A stretch of DNA of 59,548 nt from Rubrobacter sp. (GTDB taxonomy: Bacteria; Actinomycetota; Rubrobacteria; Rubrobacterales; Rubrobacteraceae). The notes beneath the pieces are model-generated. The model made no database searches. It was not told where the DNA came from and was given only the letters and a program-made list of their open reading frames with translations. This document shows, piece by piece, positions 7,657-16,853 of the stretch; position 1 is the first letter of the stretch; every line of letters begins with the position of its first letter. The translations under genes were made by a program, and so were the position numbers. The DNA lies in NCBI GenBank assembly GCA_013695475.1, contig JACDAJ010000077.1, forward strand, positions 1 to 59,548. Direction: 5' to 3'.

Positions 7657-8967
7657 ATGGCGCAGCGGGCGACGATGCCGATGATCCTCGCGCTCGCGAT
7701 TTGCACGCTCGGGTTTGCGACGCTCATCTTCGTTCAAGAGGCGACGAGTCCGCCGCTTATTTACGGGGCGTACTATGCGGGTACGTTGTTCGCGCTTTAT
7801 CTCGCGGTTCGGTTGTGGCTGCCGAACTCCGACGTGCTCATATTGCCGCTCGTTACGATGCTCACGGGCATCGGGCTGGTCATGATCTTCCGCCTCACGT
7901 ACAACGTGCCGGATGCGGAGGGGCTTGCGATAACTCAGGCGGTCTGGATCTTCGGCGGGAGCGGCGCGCTTCTTTTCACCGTCCTCCTTTTCAGGAACTA
8001 CCATCGCCTCTTCGACTACAAATACCTCTTCGCGTTCGCGGCGATATTCCTGATATGCCTCACCTTCACGCCGCTCGGCTACGAGGTGAACGGGGCGAGG
8101 CTGTGGGTTCAAGTCGGCCCGATCAACTTCCAGCCCTCGGAGTTCGCCCGCATCGCACTCATCATCTTCTTCGCCGGATATTTGGCCGAAAAGCGCGACC
8201 TCCTCGCGGCGACGAGCCGGACTATCGCGGGGATACAGTTTCCGAACCTTAAATATTTCGGCCCGGTCGCGCTCGTGTGGGCGGCCTCGCTCGGCCTCCT
8301 CGTCTTCGAGAAAGACCTCGGGAGCAGCCTGCTTTTCTTCGCTATTCCGCTCCTCATGCTTTATGTGGCGACGGGGAGGATCGCGTACGTCATACTCGGG
8401 AGCATCATGTTCGCCGTCGGCTCGACGGTCGCGTATTTCCTTTTTTCCCACGTCCAAGTTCGGGTGAGGGCGTGGCTCGACCCGTGGCAAGACCCCGACG
8501 GCGAGGGTTTCCAAATCCTCCAAAGCCTCTTCAACATAGCCGACGGCGGCCTCACCGGAACCGGACTCGGAGCGGGGTTCGCGCAGACCATCCCCGAGGT
8601 TCAAACCGACTTCATCTTCTCCGCCATAGCCAGCGAACTCGGACTCCTCGGAGCGACGGCGGTTCTCCTCGCGTTCCTCGTCTTCGTGTACCGGGGGATT
8701 AAAATATCCCTCATGGCGACCGACGACTCCTCGAAGCTCCTCGCTTACGGACTCACGACGATGTTCGCGATTCAAACGCTCGTCATCATCGCGGGGATAA
8801 CGAAGGCCATACCGCTCACAGGCATCACGCTCCCGTTCGTCTCGTATGGGGGGTCTTCGATCATCGGCAACTTCATCATCGCGGGCATCCTCCTCGTCAT
8901 CTCCGAGAAAGCCGGGCAAAAGGAGCGGGGCGAGCCGACGTACGACTACGAAAGGGGGACGGCGTGA
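7657..8967 (+). CDS. rodA: RodA/FtsW-type SEDS peptidoglycan polymerase
   Basis: 436 residues with about ten membrane helices. SEDS landmarks are NGARLWVQVGPINFQPSEFARIA, a polymerase segment with the VRAWLDPWQDPDGEGFQI loop, QTDFIFSAIASELGLLG, and the C-terminal LPFVSYGGSS. The enzyme polymerises lipid II glycan strands with a partner class B PBP, and the next gene, overlapping by four bases, encodes such a PBP. In mycobacteria the equivalent gene of this operon is called rodA; FtsW is the alternative name. Confidence 0.93.
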   Translation: MAQRATMPMILALAICTLGFATLIFVQEATSPPLIYGAYYAGTLFALYLAVRLWLPNSDVLILPLVTMLTGIGLVMIFRLTYNVPDAEGLAITQAVWIFGGSGALLFTVLLFRNYHRLFDYKYLFAFAAIFLICLTFTPLGYEVNGARLWVQVGPINFQPSEFARIALIIFFAGYLAEKRDLLAATSRTIAGIQFPNLKYFGPVALVWAASLGLLVFEKDLGSSLLFFAIPLLMLYVATGRIAYVILGSIMFAVGSTVAYFLFSHVQVRVRAWLDPWQDPDGEGFQILQSLFNIADGGLTGTGLGAGFAQTIPEVQTDFIFSAIASELGLLGATAVLLAFLVFVYRGIKISLMATDDSSKLLAYGLTTMFAIQTLVIIAGITKAIPLTGITLPFVSYGGSSIIGNFIIAGILLVISEKAGQKERGEPTYDYERGTA

Positions 8968-10556
8968 ACCGCCACGTCCGGAGGACTTTCTATCTTTTCG
9001 CCCTCGGGTTCGTCGCGCTCGTCGGGGTTCTCGCATACTGGCAGGTTTACGCGAGCGAATCCCTCGCCAACGACCCCGAAAACAGCCTCCAAACGAGGCG
9101 AGCCATCGAAGCCCCGCGAGGCTTCATCTTCGCCGGGGACGGTGAGACGGTTCTCGCGCAAAGCGAAGAGCAGCCCGCCGAGGGCGGCCAAAACCCGACG
9201 TACAGCCGGATATATCCACAAGGGCCGCTTTATGCGGGGATCGTCGGATACTGGAGCACGAGGTACGGGGCGACCGGCATCGAGATCGCCGAGAACGCGA
9301 ACCTCTCCGGGACCGCCGACCCGGCGACTTTGGACGAGCTCATAAATCAAATGTCCGGCGGCCCGCAGCCCGGAAACAACATCGTCCTCACGCTCGACCA
9401 TGAACTCCAGCAAATCGCCACTGAGGCCATCGAAAACAGCAATACGGGGCGAGGCTCGCTCATGGCCCTCGATCCCCAAACCGGAGAAATCCTCGCCCTT
9501 GCCTCGGTTCCCTCGTACGACCCGAACAACATTGACGAGAATTTCCCGAGCCTCCTCGAAGACCCGGACGAGCCGCTTCTGAACCGGGCGACACAGGGAC
9601 TTTATTCGCCCGGCTCCGTCTTCAAAGTCGTGACGGCGGCGGCGGCATTGAAAAGCGGGGTCGAGCCGTCGGACCGGTTCGTTGACAGCGGGGTTTACGA
9701 GCAACCCGGATACACGGTCGTAAACTACGACGACGGGGTTTATGGGGCGGTCAACTTCGCGCAGGCTCTCGCGCTCTCCATAAACACCATCTTCGCCGAG
9801 GTCGCCGTCGAGGAGATCGAGACCGGCACGATCACCGAGACCTCGCAGGATTTCGGATACGGCGACGAGTTCGAGGACTTTCCATTGCTCGTGAACCCGA
9901 GCCGGATCGGGGAGGGGAACGTCGCCCAAATAGCCTTCGGACAAGACACGAACGTCTCGAACGTCTTCGAGATGGCGCTCGTCGCGGCGGCCATCGGCAA
10001 CGACGGCGCGATGATGGAGCCGCGCCTCGTGCGTGAGATCCGCTCCCCCGACGGGGTCATAATAAATCGCTCGCAGCCGAGTGAAAGAAACCAGGTTCTC
10101 GAGCCGGAAGTGGCGAACACTTTGCAAGATATGATGGTCGGCGTCATCGAGGAAGGGACGGCCACCGTCGCCCAAAGACCCGGCGTGGAAATAGCCGGGA
10201 AGACCGGGACGGCGGAGGTTCCGCCGAACGACCCGAACTCGTGGTTCATAGCGTCGGCTCCGGCTGACGAGCCGGAGATCGCGGTCGCCGCCATGATCGA
10301 GAACGGCGGCGACGGCGAGGAACAGGGGCTCCCCGTCGCAATGGCCGTGATAGACGCATACCTCGAAACCGGGCAAGAACCCGAGACCGAGGATTTCCCC
10401 GAACTCGGGCCGGACGGATTGCCGGAAGATTTGCCGGAGGGGCTTCCGCAGGAATTGCCGGAGGATCTCCCACAGGTCCAGCCGGGAGGTTTGCCGGAGA
10501 GCATACCGGAGGGATTGCCGCCGGAGATACAAGAATTCTTCAACCAAAACCAGTGA
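8964..10556 (+). CDS. pbpA: Class B penicillin-binding protein (PbpA-like transpeptidase)
   Basis: 530 residues, GTG start overlapping rodA by four bases. One N-terminal membrane helix (about 7-25) precedes a pedestal region. The transpeptidase domain carries the nucleophile motif SPGSVFK, the second motif SIN, and KTGT. The C-terminal 50 residues are a run of LPxx units (PEDLPEGLP...) that lies outside the catalytic domain and may be a wall or periplasm spacer. It cross-links the glycan made by the adjacent SEDS protein. Confidence 0.93.
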   Translation: MNRHVRRTFYLFALGFVALVGVLAYWQVYASESLANDPENSLQTRRAIEAPRGFIFAGDGETVLAQSEEQPAEGGQNPTYSRIYPQGPLYAGIVGYWSTRYGATGIEIAENANLSGTADPATLDELINQMSGGPQPGNNIVLTLDHELQQIATEAIENSNTGRGSLMALDPQTGEILALASVPSYDPNNIDENFPSLLEDPDEPLLNRATQGLYSPGSVFKVVTAAAALKSGVEPSDRFVDSGVYEQPGYTVVNYDDGVYGAVNFAQALALSINTIFAEVAVEEIETGTITETSQDFGYGDEFEDFPLLVNPSRIGEGNVAQIAFGQDTNVSNVFEMALVAAAIGNDGAMMEPRLVREIRSPDGVIINRSQPSERNQVLEPEVANTLQDMMVGVIEEGTATVAQRPGVEIAGKTGTAEVPPNDPNSWFIASAPADEPEIAVAAMIENGGDGEEQGLPVAMAVIDAYLETGQEPETEDFPELGPDGLPEDLPEGLPQELPEDLPQVQPGGLPESIPEGLPPEIQEFFNQNQ

Positions 10557-10566
10557 TCGGGACGGT

Positions 10567-10572
10567 TATAAT
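10567..10572 (+). promoter_or_regulatory. -10 box (TATAAT) for pknB
   Basis: A perfect TATAAT ends 8 nt before the GTG at 10581, so the transcript should start at the codon (leaderless). No -35 match is convincing. It gives pknB its own promoter within the operon. Confidence 0.6.
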
Positions 10573-10580
10573 CTAGCGTC

Positions 10581-12698
10581 GTGGAACAGCTCGTAGACAA
10601 TCGGTACAAAATCATCGAACCCCTCGGGAGCGGGGGGATGGCCGATGTTTTCCTCGCCCACGACAACGTTTTGGATCGCAAAGTCGCCCTCAAAGTCATG
10701 AGCGGAAGATACTCCTCCGACGACGAGTTCGTCGAACGTTTCCGAAGGGAGGCGCAGTCGGCGGCGGCTCTCGCCCACCCGAACATCGTCTCCATATACG
10801 ACCGGGGCGAGTCCGAGGACGGAACATACTATATTGCGATGGAATACCTCTCCGGCGGGACTTTGAAAGACCGGATAGTGAAACGCGGCGCGATCCCCGC
10901 GAAAACCGCCGCCGCCGTCGCCGGACAAATCGCGGAAGCCCTCAAAGTCGCCCATGACCGGGATGTCGTCCACCGCGACATAAAGCCGCACAATATCCTC
11001 ATCACCGAGGGCGGGGATATAAAAGTGACCGACTTCGGGATCGCACGCGCCGCCTCGTCGTCCACGATGACGAAGACGGGCGCGGTGATGGGGACGGCCC
11101 ACTATATATCGCCCGAGCAGGCGATGGGCGAGTCGGTCGGCTCGGCGAGCGACCTTTATTCGCTCGGCGTTCTTCTTTATGAAATGCTCACCGGGAAACT
11201 TCCGTATGACGCGGACACCCCCATCGGCATCGCGATGAAGCACGTGAACGGGCAACTTCGCCCGCCTCGGGAAGTCAATTCGAATGTTCCGGCGGGGATG
11301 AACGCGATCGTGGTGAAGCTCCTCCAGAAAGACCCGGAGAATCGGTACGCGAGCGATCAAGAATTCATAGACGATCTCGAACGCGCCTCGCGCGGCGAAT
11401 CCCCGGCGGGCGCGGCGACGACGCAAGTTATGAACCGCGCTGGAAATACGGACGGCACACAGGTCATGCCGCCCGTTCCGCCCCGGCAAACCGAAAGGAA
11501 AAAGCGGCGGGGGCTTGTGCCGCTCATTCTCCTCGGGCTGCTTCTTCTCGCGTTGCTCGGGTTCGCGGGATACAACTATTTGCAGGGAGCCTCCGAGCCG
11601 GAGGTTGCGCAAGTCAACGTGCCGGATCTCACGGGCATGACGCTCGAGGAGGCGCGGGGCGAGTATCCCGGCTTCGACATCGTGGAGGGAGGCACGGAGG
11701 ACGGGACGGACGAGGCGGGGATCGTACTCGATCAAAGCCCGAGTTCCGGCGGCGGACAGGTGGATGAGGGATCGGAGATCGAAGTCACGGTCGCGAGCGG
11801 TCAAAACGAGGTGCCAAACGTCCGGGGCGGCGCCGAGGAGAAGGCCGGGCAAGCCCTCTCCGACAAAGGCTTCGAGGTCGAGGTCGAGACGGTCGAGAGC
11901 GACGACGACGAGGTCGGAGAAGTCCTCGACCAAAACCCGTCCGGCGGCTCGACGGAGGATGTCGGCTCGACGGTCACAATATCGGTTGGCTCGGGGCCGG
12001 ACATGGTCGCCGTCCCGGATGTCCCGGTGGGATCCTCCGAAAGCCAGGCGGCTTCGCAACTCGATTCAGCCGGACTCGCGCTCGGCTCCGTCTCGACGAC
12101 GGAAAGCGTGGACGTGGCGGAGGGCGGCGTCGTGGCGCAAGACCCGCCCCCCGACACGGAGGTCGAGGAAGGCTCCTCGGTGAACATCACGCTCAGTTCG
12201 GGGCCGCCGCAGACGGAGGTTCCGGATGTCGTCGGGAGCGATGTGAACAGCGCGTCTCAAACGATGCTCGACACCCAACTCGGCTACCAGACCTTCGGCA
12301 TCCAGAGTTCGGAGGACGTGGGAACCGTCATCTCGACCGACCCCGGCGCGGGAACCACCCTCGACACGAACACCGTGGTGGCGGTCACATACAGCCTCGG
12401 CGAGCCGGAGGAGGAGCCGCCGGAGACGACGGTCGAGGACGAAACCCCGGTCACGCCAACCCAGCCGCCGCAAAACAACCAAAACAGCAACGGAAATAAC
12501 AACGAAAATAACAACGAAAATAACAACGAAAATAACAACGAAAATAACAATCAAAACAACGCGACGCCGACGCCCGGACAGACTCCGAGCGTGAACCCGT
12601 CATCACCCTCGCCGTCATCCCCTTCGAACACGGACGGGAACACTTCGGGCGGCGGCTCCGACTCGGACGACGACAACGGCGACGGCGACGATGGTTGA
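10581..12698 (+). CDS. pknB: PknB-like Ser/Thr kinase with four PASTA domains
   Basis: 705 residues. The kinase domain (about 9-270) has GSGGMADVF, Lys38, HRDIKPHN with Asp133, and DFG 151-153. A juxtamembrane linker with TQVM repeats leads to a transmembrane helix (about 311-333). Four extracellular PASTA repeats follow (about 342-612), each opening with a VPDL/VPNV/VPDV-type motif, and these bind muropeptides or lipid II. The last 90 residues are Pro/Thr/Asn/Ser/Gly-rich and include a tandem NNNE run encoded by a 12-bp DNA repeat. The kinase senses wall precursors and phosphorylates FHA partners and wall enzymes. Confidence 0.95.
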   Translation: MEQLVDNRYKIIEPLGSGGMADVFLAHDNVLDRKVALKVMSGRYSSDDEFVERFRREAQSAAALAHPNIVSIYDRGESEDGTYYIAMEYLSGGTLKDRIVKRGAIPAKTAAAVAGQIAEALKVAHDRDVVHRDIKPHNILITEGGDIKVTDFGIARAASSSTMTKTGAVMGTAHYISPEQAMGESVGSASDLYSLGVLLYEMLTGKLPYDADTPIGIAMKHVNGQLRPPREVNSNVPAGMNAIVVKLLQKDPENRYASDQEFIDDLERASRGESPAGAATTQVMNRAGNTDGTQVMPPVPPRQTERKKRRGLVPLILLGLLLLALLGFAGYNYLQGASEPEVAQVNVPDLTGMTLEEARGEYPGFDIVEGGTEDGTDEAGIVLDQSPSSGGGQVDEGSEIEVTVASGQNEVPNVRGGAEEKAGQALSDKGFEVEVETVESDDDEVGEVLDQNPSGGSTEDVGSTVTISVGSGPDMVAVPDVPVGSSESQAASQLDSAGLALGSVSTTESVDVAEGGVVAQDPPPDTEVEEGSSVNITLSSGPPQTEVPDVVGSDVNSASQTMLDTQLGYQTFGIQSSEDVGTVISTDPGAGTTLDTNTVVAVTYSLGEPEEEPPETTVEDETPVTPTQPPQNNQNSNGNNNENNNENNNENNNENNNQNNATPTPGQTPSVNPSSPSPSSPSNTDGNTSGGGSDSDDDNGDGDDG
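12489..12552 (+). repeat. Tandem 12-bp repeat inside pknB
   Basis: About five copies of AATAACAACGAA encode NNNE units in the extracellular tail. Because the unit is 12 bp, copy-number change would keep the frame and only lengthen or shorten the tail. Confidence 0.9.
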
Positions 12699-12707
12699 CC
12701 GTCGCCG

Positions 12708-12959
12708 TCAGCCGGCGTAGCCCGGAAGCTCGGACGCCTCCACTTCCTCCGGCGGGGAAACTTCGATGAAGCTGTGTCGTCCGATGGCGTTGTCTTTGAC
12801 CCACGCTTCCTCCACGGGCTTTCCTTTTTCGAGGTCGTATCCGGTCTCGGCGTGGAGGGAGAGATGCTTTCCGTCGGGGGTTTCGACTATGAGGATCGAG
12901 CGTCCTCCGGGGGAGTGGGCGTGTATTTTCACCGTGGTTTTTCCTGCAAATTGGCTCAT
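12708..12959 (-). CDS. Small conserved-looking protein of unknown function
   Basis: 83 residues, convergent with pknB. It reads as a compact soluble protein: beta-rich start (TTVKIHAHSPGGRSILIVETPDGKH), then a helical stretch, with no signal or membrane segment. Composition looks coding. ATG 12959 lies 8 nt after TATAAA (12968-12973, minus strand), consistent with leaderless expression. I do not recognise the family. Confidence 0.7.
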   Translation of the reverse strand: MSQFAGKTTVKIHAHSPGGRSILIVETPDGKHLSLHAETGYDLEKGKPVEEAWVKDNAIGRHSFIEVSPPEEVEASELPGYAG

Positions 12960-12967
12960 GGGGCGAG

Positions 12968-12973
12968 TTTATA
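12968..12973 (-). promoter_or_regulatory. -10 box (TATAAA) for the 83-residue protein
   Basis: TATAAA on the minus strand ends 8 nt before the ATG at 12959, with no ribosome-binding site between them. Confidence 0.5.
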
Positions 12974-13079
12974 CGAAGTGTGGGGCGAGGGGAAGATGTG
13001 GCGGGTGGGAAATTAGCCCGTGATAAAATTCATGCAATGAGAGTACGACATGACATTCACATTCGCGGAGGGAGCCGAT

Positions 13080-15614
13080 ATGTCAGATCCCATACCCAGA
13101 GATGGCGGACATAGTTCCAATGAAGACGACGACCGAAGTAATGAAATTTGGCAAAGCCTCCCGCCGGAGAACCTTCCGGAGGAGCTTCTCCAGGCGCGGC
13201 TCGGGCGCCTCGACACGAGGAAAGCCCTCGCCGACCTTTGCAAAAACATCCCCGGCCTGGAGGAGATCCTCCTCCCGAGAGGCATTCAAGCCGACGCCCT
13301 GACCAGGAAATCCGGCGGCGGAGGCCGGATGGTGCGGGACGTGTCGCGCCGCATAAAGCAATATCCGGCGGCGTGGGACGCATTCCGAACCGCCGTGCGA
13401 ACCCAGATCCCCCCCGAAACTTTAGCCGCCGTCGAGAGCATGTCGGTGGAAAACATCGAAGAATTGTCCGAGGCGCATGGGACTGAGAACCTCCTCGTAG
13501 CGGCGATCACCCACGACGACGATAACTACGACGGCGAGGATGGCGAGAACGGCGGCGGCACGTTGGGGAAGGAGGCTCTCGACGCGCTGATCGAGGCGTG
13601 GTCGGAGGCGAGCCTGAAAGCGGAGCAAAGAGCGTCGAAGGACGCCCACGTCAAGGAACTCGAGGCCGAGGTCGAAAGTCTCCGGCGCGAGAACGAGCAA
13701 CTTTCGTTCGCGTCGCGGGCGGCGAGGCAGCAAGCGGAATCTCTTTCGGAGGAGGTGCGGACGCTCACCGGGGAGCGCGACGGGGATTCGGCGAAGGTTC
13801 GGGAGGCGCGCGAGAGGGCCGAGTCGGCGGTCGGCGAGAGGGAGCGGCTCGACGCGAGGATCATGGATCTCGAAAAGCGCGAGGCGCAGCTTACGAGGTC
13901 CCTCGAAGGCGAGAGGCGCGCATATTCGAAGGCCGCCGAGCGGGTGGACGAAATGCACGCGGAACTCGGCGAAGTCGGCGAGGAGCGCGACCGAATTCAA
14001 GACGCCCTCCGAAACGCCCGCTTCACCGACAAAGGCTTCGGTGAACTCCTCGTCCGAGCCGTGAAAAACGAGGTCTCATCGCTTCCGAACTCCCTCGAAT
14101 CTTCGGCGCAGACGGCCCGCCTCCTCGATTTCATGGGGAAGGTTCTCCACGCCCACAACGACCTCCGGGGCGGGAGGGAGCCGGGCGGCTCCCCGGCGTC
14201 GCGCACCGAAGACCCCGACGACTCGGAGCCTTCCACAGCCCGAGGGACGGTCGAGGCGGTCGAGGAATTCGGTTCGGAGAAGTTCGGCTCGGAGAACGGA
14301 GGTCCGAGGAAAGCGGAGTCGAAGGAGAAATTGCGGGCGAAGCCGAGGCCGACGCTTTCTTTCCAGGCGATTGGCGGGGCGGGGGAGGTTGGCGGGGCGA
14401 GCCACCTCCTTGATTTCGGGTCGGCGAGGGTTCTCATTGACGCGGGCATAAAGCCCGACGGGAGGGGGCCGGCGGCTCCGGCCTTCGAGAAGGCCGATGG
14501 TCTCGACGCGGCGATCATCACGCACGCGCACCTCGACCATTGCGGGGCGTTGCCGCTTCTCATGAGGATGCGTCCCGGCCTCCCGATATATTGCACGCCG
14601 CCGTCGGCGCGGCTCATTGCGAACGCGCTCAACGACCACGCGGCGATGGGCGGGAGCATCCCCGGCGGCGTTCCGATACACGAGGTCGAGAAGCGGCTCA
14701 TACCCGTCCCGTTCGGGAAGCCGTTCGAGATCGGGGGCGTGAAAGCCACCCTCACCGAGAGCGGGCATATCCTCGGGGCGGCGAGCGTTCTTTTGGAATC
14801 CGGGTCGGCGAGAGTGTTCCATACGGGGGATATTTGCATGGAGGATCACTTCTCGATACCGTCGGCGAAGTTGCCGGATGTGCGGGACATCGACCTCCTC
14901 ATAATGGAGGCGACGCTCGCGGATCAGACACCTCAGCCGTTCAGCGAGTCGGTGAAGACGATGGTCGAGGTCGTCAACGACACGACGATGAACCGGGGCG
15001 GGACGGTTCTCATCCCGACGTACGCGCTCGGGCAGGCTCAGGAAATCATCCTCGGCCTCAAACACTACGCGAAGGAGCTCGACAAAGACGCATTCATATA
15101 CGTGGACGGCTCGGTCGTAACGATGTCCGAGAGGCTTTATGCGGAGCAGATCGGGTACATGAAGCCGTATTTGCAGCAATCCGACCCGAGGGAGGTTTTC
15201 TTCTCGGAGAACATCCGGGCGGTCGCAAACGACGACGCGGCGCGGGAGAGGATATTGACGAGTCCGTGCGCGATCATCGCCTCCCCGGTCACGATGCAAG
15301 GCGGAGCCTCGGGCTTTTATCGCCAACGCCTCGAAAAAAACAAAAAGAACGCGGTCATACTTCCATCGAACGCGGCGGCGGCGTATGGCGCGACGGCGGC
15401 GGGCGAGGAGAGGCAATGGCGTGTGGAGCGGGTGAGCTTCGCGGCTCATTGCACGCAAGGGGAGCTTGTCGGGATCACCGAAAAACTCTCACCGCGGCAA
15501 ATAATCCTCGTCCACGGCTCGAAGCGGCGGATATCGGATCTCGCATTCCGCCTCGCCCCGAACCACAAAATACACACCCCGTCGGTCGGGGAGACGGTGA
15601 GGACGGTTTTGTAA
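13080..15614 (+). CDS. Coiled-coil / beta-CASP metallo-beta-lactamase fusion (putative nuclease)
   Basis: 844 residues from ATG 13080, which has GGAGGG 7 nt upstream; an in-frame ATG at 13050 lacks a site. Residues 1-170 form an acidic helical region. About 170-330 is a long coiled coil (KELEAEVESLRRENEQL...), and a disordered linker runs to about 425. The C-terminal 420 residues are a metallo-beta-lactamase plus beta-CASP nuclease related to CPSF/RNase J enzymes, with HAHLDH, SGHILGAAS, FHTGD, LLIMEATLAD and a closing LVHGSKRR. Metal ligands look complete, so RNA cleavage is likely. A coiled coil of this size on such a nuclease is unusual. It is monocistronic as far as visible. Confidence 0.85.
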   Translation: MSDPIPRDGGHSSNEDDDRSNEIWQSLPPENLPEELLQARLGRLDTRKALADLCKNIPGLEEILLPRGIQADALTRKSGGGGRMVRDVSRRIKQYPAAWDAFRTAVRTQIPPETLAAVESMSVENIEELSEAHGTENLLVAAITHDDDNYDGEDGENGGGTLGKEALDALIEAWSEASLKAEQRASKDAHVKELEAEVESLRRENEQLSFASRAARQQAESLSEEVRTLTGERDGDSAKVREARERAESAVGERERLDARIMDLEKREAQLTRSLEGERRAYSKAAERVDEMHAELGEVGEERDRIQDALRNARFTDKGFGELLVRAVKNEVSSLPNSLESSAQTARLLDFMGKVLHAHNDLRGGREPGGSPASRTEDPDDSEPSTARGTVEAVEEFGSEKFGSENGGPRKAESKEKLRAKPRPTLSFQAIGGAGEVGGASHLLDFGSARVLIDAGIKPDGRGPAAPAFEKADGLDAAIITHAHLDHCGALPLLMRMRPGLPIYCTPPSARLIANALNDHAAMGGSIPGGVPIHEVEKRLIPVPFGKPFEIGGVKATLTESGHILGAASVLLESGSARVFHTGDICMEDHFSIPSAKLPDVRDIDLLIMEATLADQTPQPFSESVKTMVEVVNDTTMNRGGTVLIPTYALGQAQEIILGLKHYAKELDKDAFIYVDGSVVTMSERLYAEQIGYMKPYLQQSDPREVFFSENIRAVANDDAARERILTSPCAIIASPVTMQGGASGFYRQRLEKNKKNAVILPSNAAAAYGATAAGEERQWRVERVSFAAHCTQGELVGITEKLSPRQIILVHGSKRRISDLAFRLAPNHKIHTPSVGETVRTVL

Positions 15615-15820
15615 ACAGAGTCGCTATACTTTTGGCCGTGGACAGCCACTCGAACGCGAGACGGAAGTCCGGTACTCGGTCGGCGGATTCGTGAAGTCAT
15701 GAGGTCGGTGTATCTCGACCTCACGAAGCGAAGCGGCTCACTATCTCACGACCCCGCGGACGACTCGACGAGCCGCGAAGCATTCACCCGGACTTGGCAT
15801 CAATTCCCTTTCGCGTCCGG

Positions 15821-16447
15821 CTACCGGGGGAAGCGCGGCCTCGTCGGGAAGGCGCGTCCTTCTTCGAGATCCCGGCGCGTGTACGATCCTTCCGCCCACT
15901 TCCTCCCCGCTCCGCCCGTCAAAGCGGCGAGATCCACGACCCTCCCGAGGATGCGGAGGCAAAACCCGTTCAATATTTCATCGGAGTCGTCCGTTTTGCC
16001 CCGAGCTTTCGCCACGAAAAGCCCCTTCGTCTTCCATATGCCGTCCCGGTACACCGAGAAAATCTGGCGCGGCTCCTCCCCCGCCGCCTCCGTCCACCCG
16101 AGGATGCGGCCCGAATACCCGGACGGGTCGAGGCTGTATCGGCTGAGTTCTTCATGCATGAGATCTTCATCGCTCTCAGCCGCCGCTCCGGACACGAGGG
16201 CGAACGAGGCTTCCGCCGCCTCGCTCCCCCCGGCGGCGACCCGAAGCGTGAGCGAACGCCCGCTCCTTCCCGCCTCGATCTCGAACCCGGCCTCCCGCCC
16301 GAGCGAAGCGACATACTCGAGTCCGCCGAAGAGCCTCTCGGAGAACCGACGGGCGCATTCCTCCGACTCACGGAGGTTCTCGAGCGAAGCATCCGCCTCG
16401 CCCCGATACCGCCGGAGCCTCGTGAGCGCGGCACTCTCAAAGCTCAT
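15821..16447 (-). CDS. Hypothetical soluble protein
   Basis: 208 residues from ATG 16447, preceded by GGAG at 5-6 nt. The first half is helical (SFESAALTRLRRYRGEADASLENLRES). The middle is beta-rich (FEIEAGRSGRSLTLRVAAGGSEA), and the C-terminus is charged. There is no signal peptide, membrane segment or recognised motif. The reading frame continues upstream but the sequence there loses protein-like character. Function unknown. Confidence 0.6.
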   Translation of the reverse strand: MSFESAALTRLRRYRGEADASLENLRESEECARRFSERLFGGLEYVASLGREAGFEIEAGRSGRSLTLRVAAGGSEAAEASFALVSGAAAESDEDLMHEELSRYSLDPSGYSGRILGWTEAAGEEPRQIFSVYRDGIWKTKGLFVAKARGKTDDSDEILNGFCLRILGRVVDLAALTGGAGRKWAEGSYTRRDLEEGRAFPTRPRFPR

Positions 16448-16853
16448 GGCCGCTCCGGGGAGGCCGGGAGCCGGGAAAGGCACGAAGCCGGGTGGAGGGA
16501 TCGGCGTTCGACACGCGCTCCACGGTCTGTCCCTCTCCGTAAAGACGCTCTGAGAAATCGGGGGGCGGGAGTCGGGGAATGCGGCGCGATCGTCGCCGTT
16601 CCGAGCAAAAGACCCCATCCAAAAACGAGCCGCCGTCTCGACCCCGCTCCGATTCGAGCGGTGATCTCCCCCACTCCTCCCCGGCAAATCCGAGATCGAG
16701 AAGTCGGAGAAGGCACGATGGCGGAGCGTCCACCGCCAAAATATGTCCCCGAGTCCGGCGAGAGTCCGGCGGATGGGGAGGCGAAAGCATCGAGGGAGAG
16801 AACGACGCGAGCATCCCGGCACCCCACTCCCGACCCCCGATTTCCCGCCGTTT
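16448..16853. other. Intergenic stretch with no supported gene
   Basis: 406 bp between two minus-strand genes. Several frames are open because of high GC content, but none has a ribosome site, a sensible composition or domain motifs. It presumably holds the promoter of the gene that starts at 16447; no clear hexamers were found. Confidence 0.4.

Noticed and set aside
6307-9036. Very long open frames on the strand opposite real genes (for example 6307-9036 minus, 20824-23424 plus, 27548-31288 plus)
   Set aside because: They lie antisense to unmistakable genes, have Arg/Glu/Asp/Val-heavy composition without motifs, and arise from high third-position GC.
16448-16853. Several candidate genes between the SDR gene and the 208-residue gene
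   Set aside because: No frame has a ribosome site, conserved motif or credible composition.
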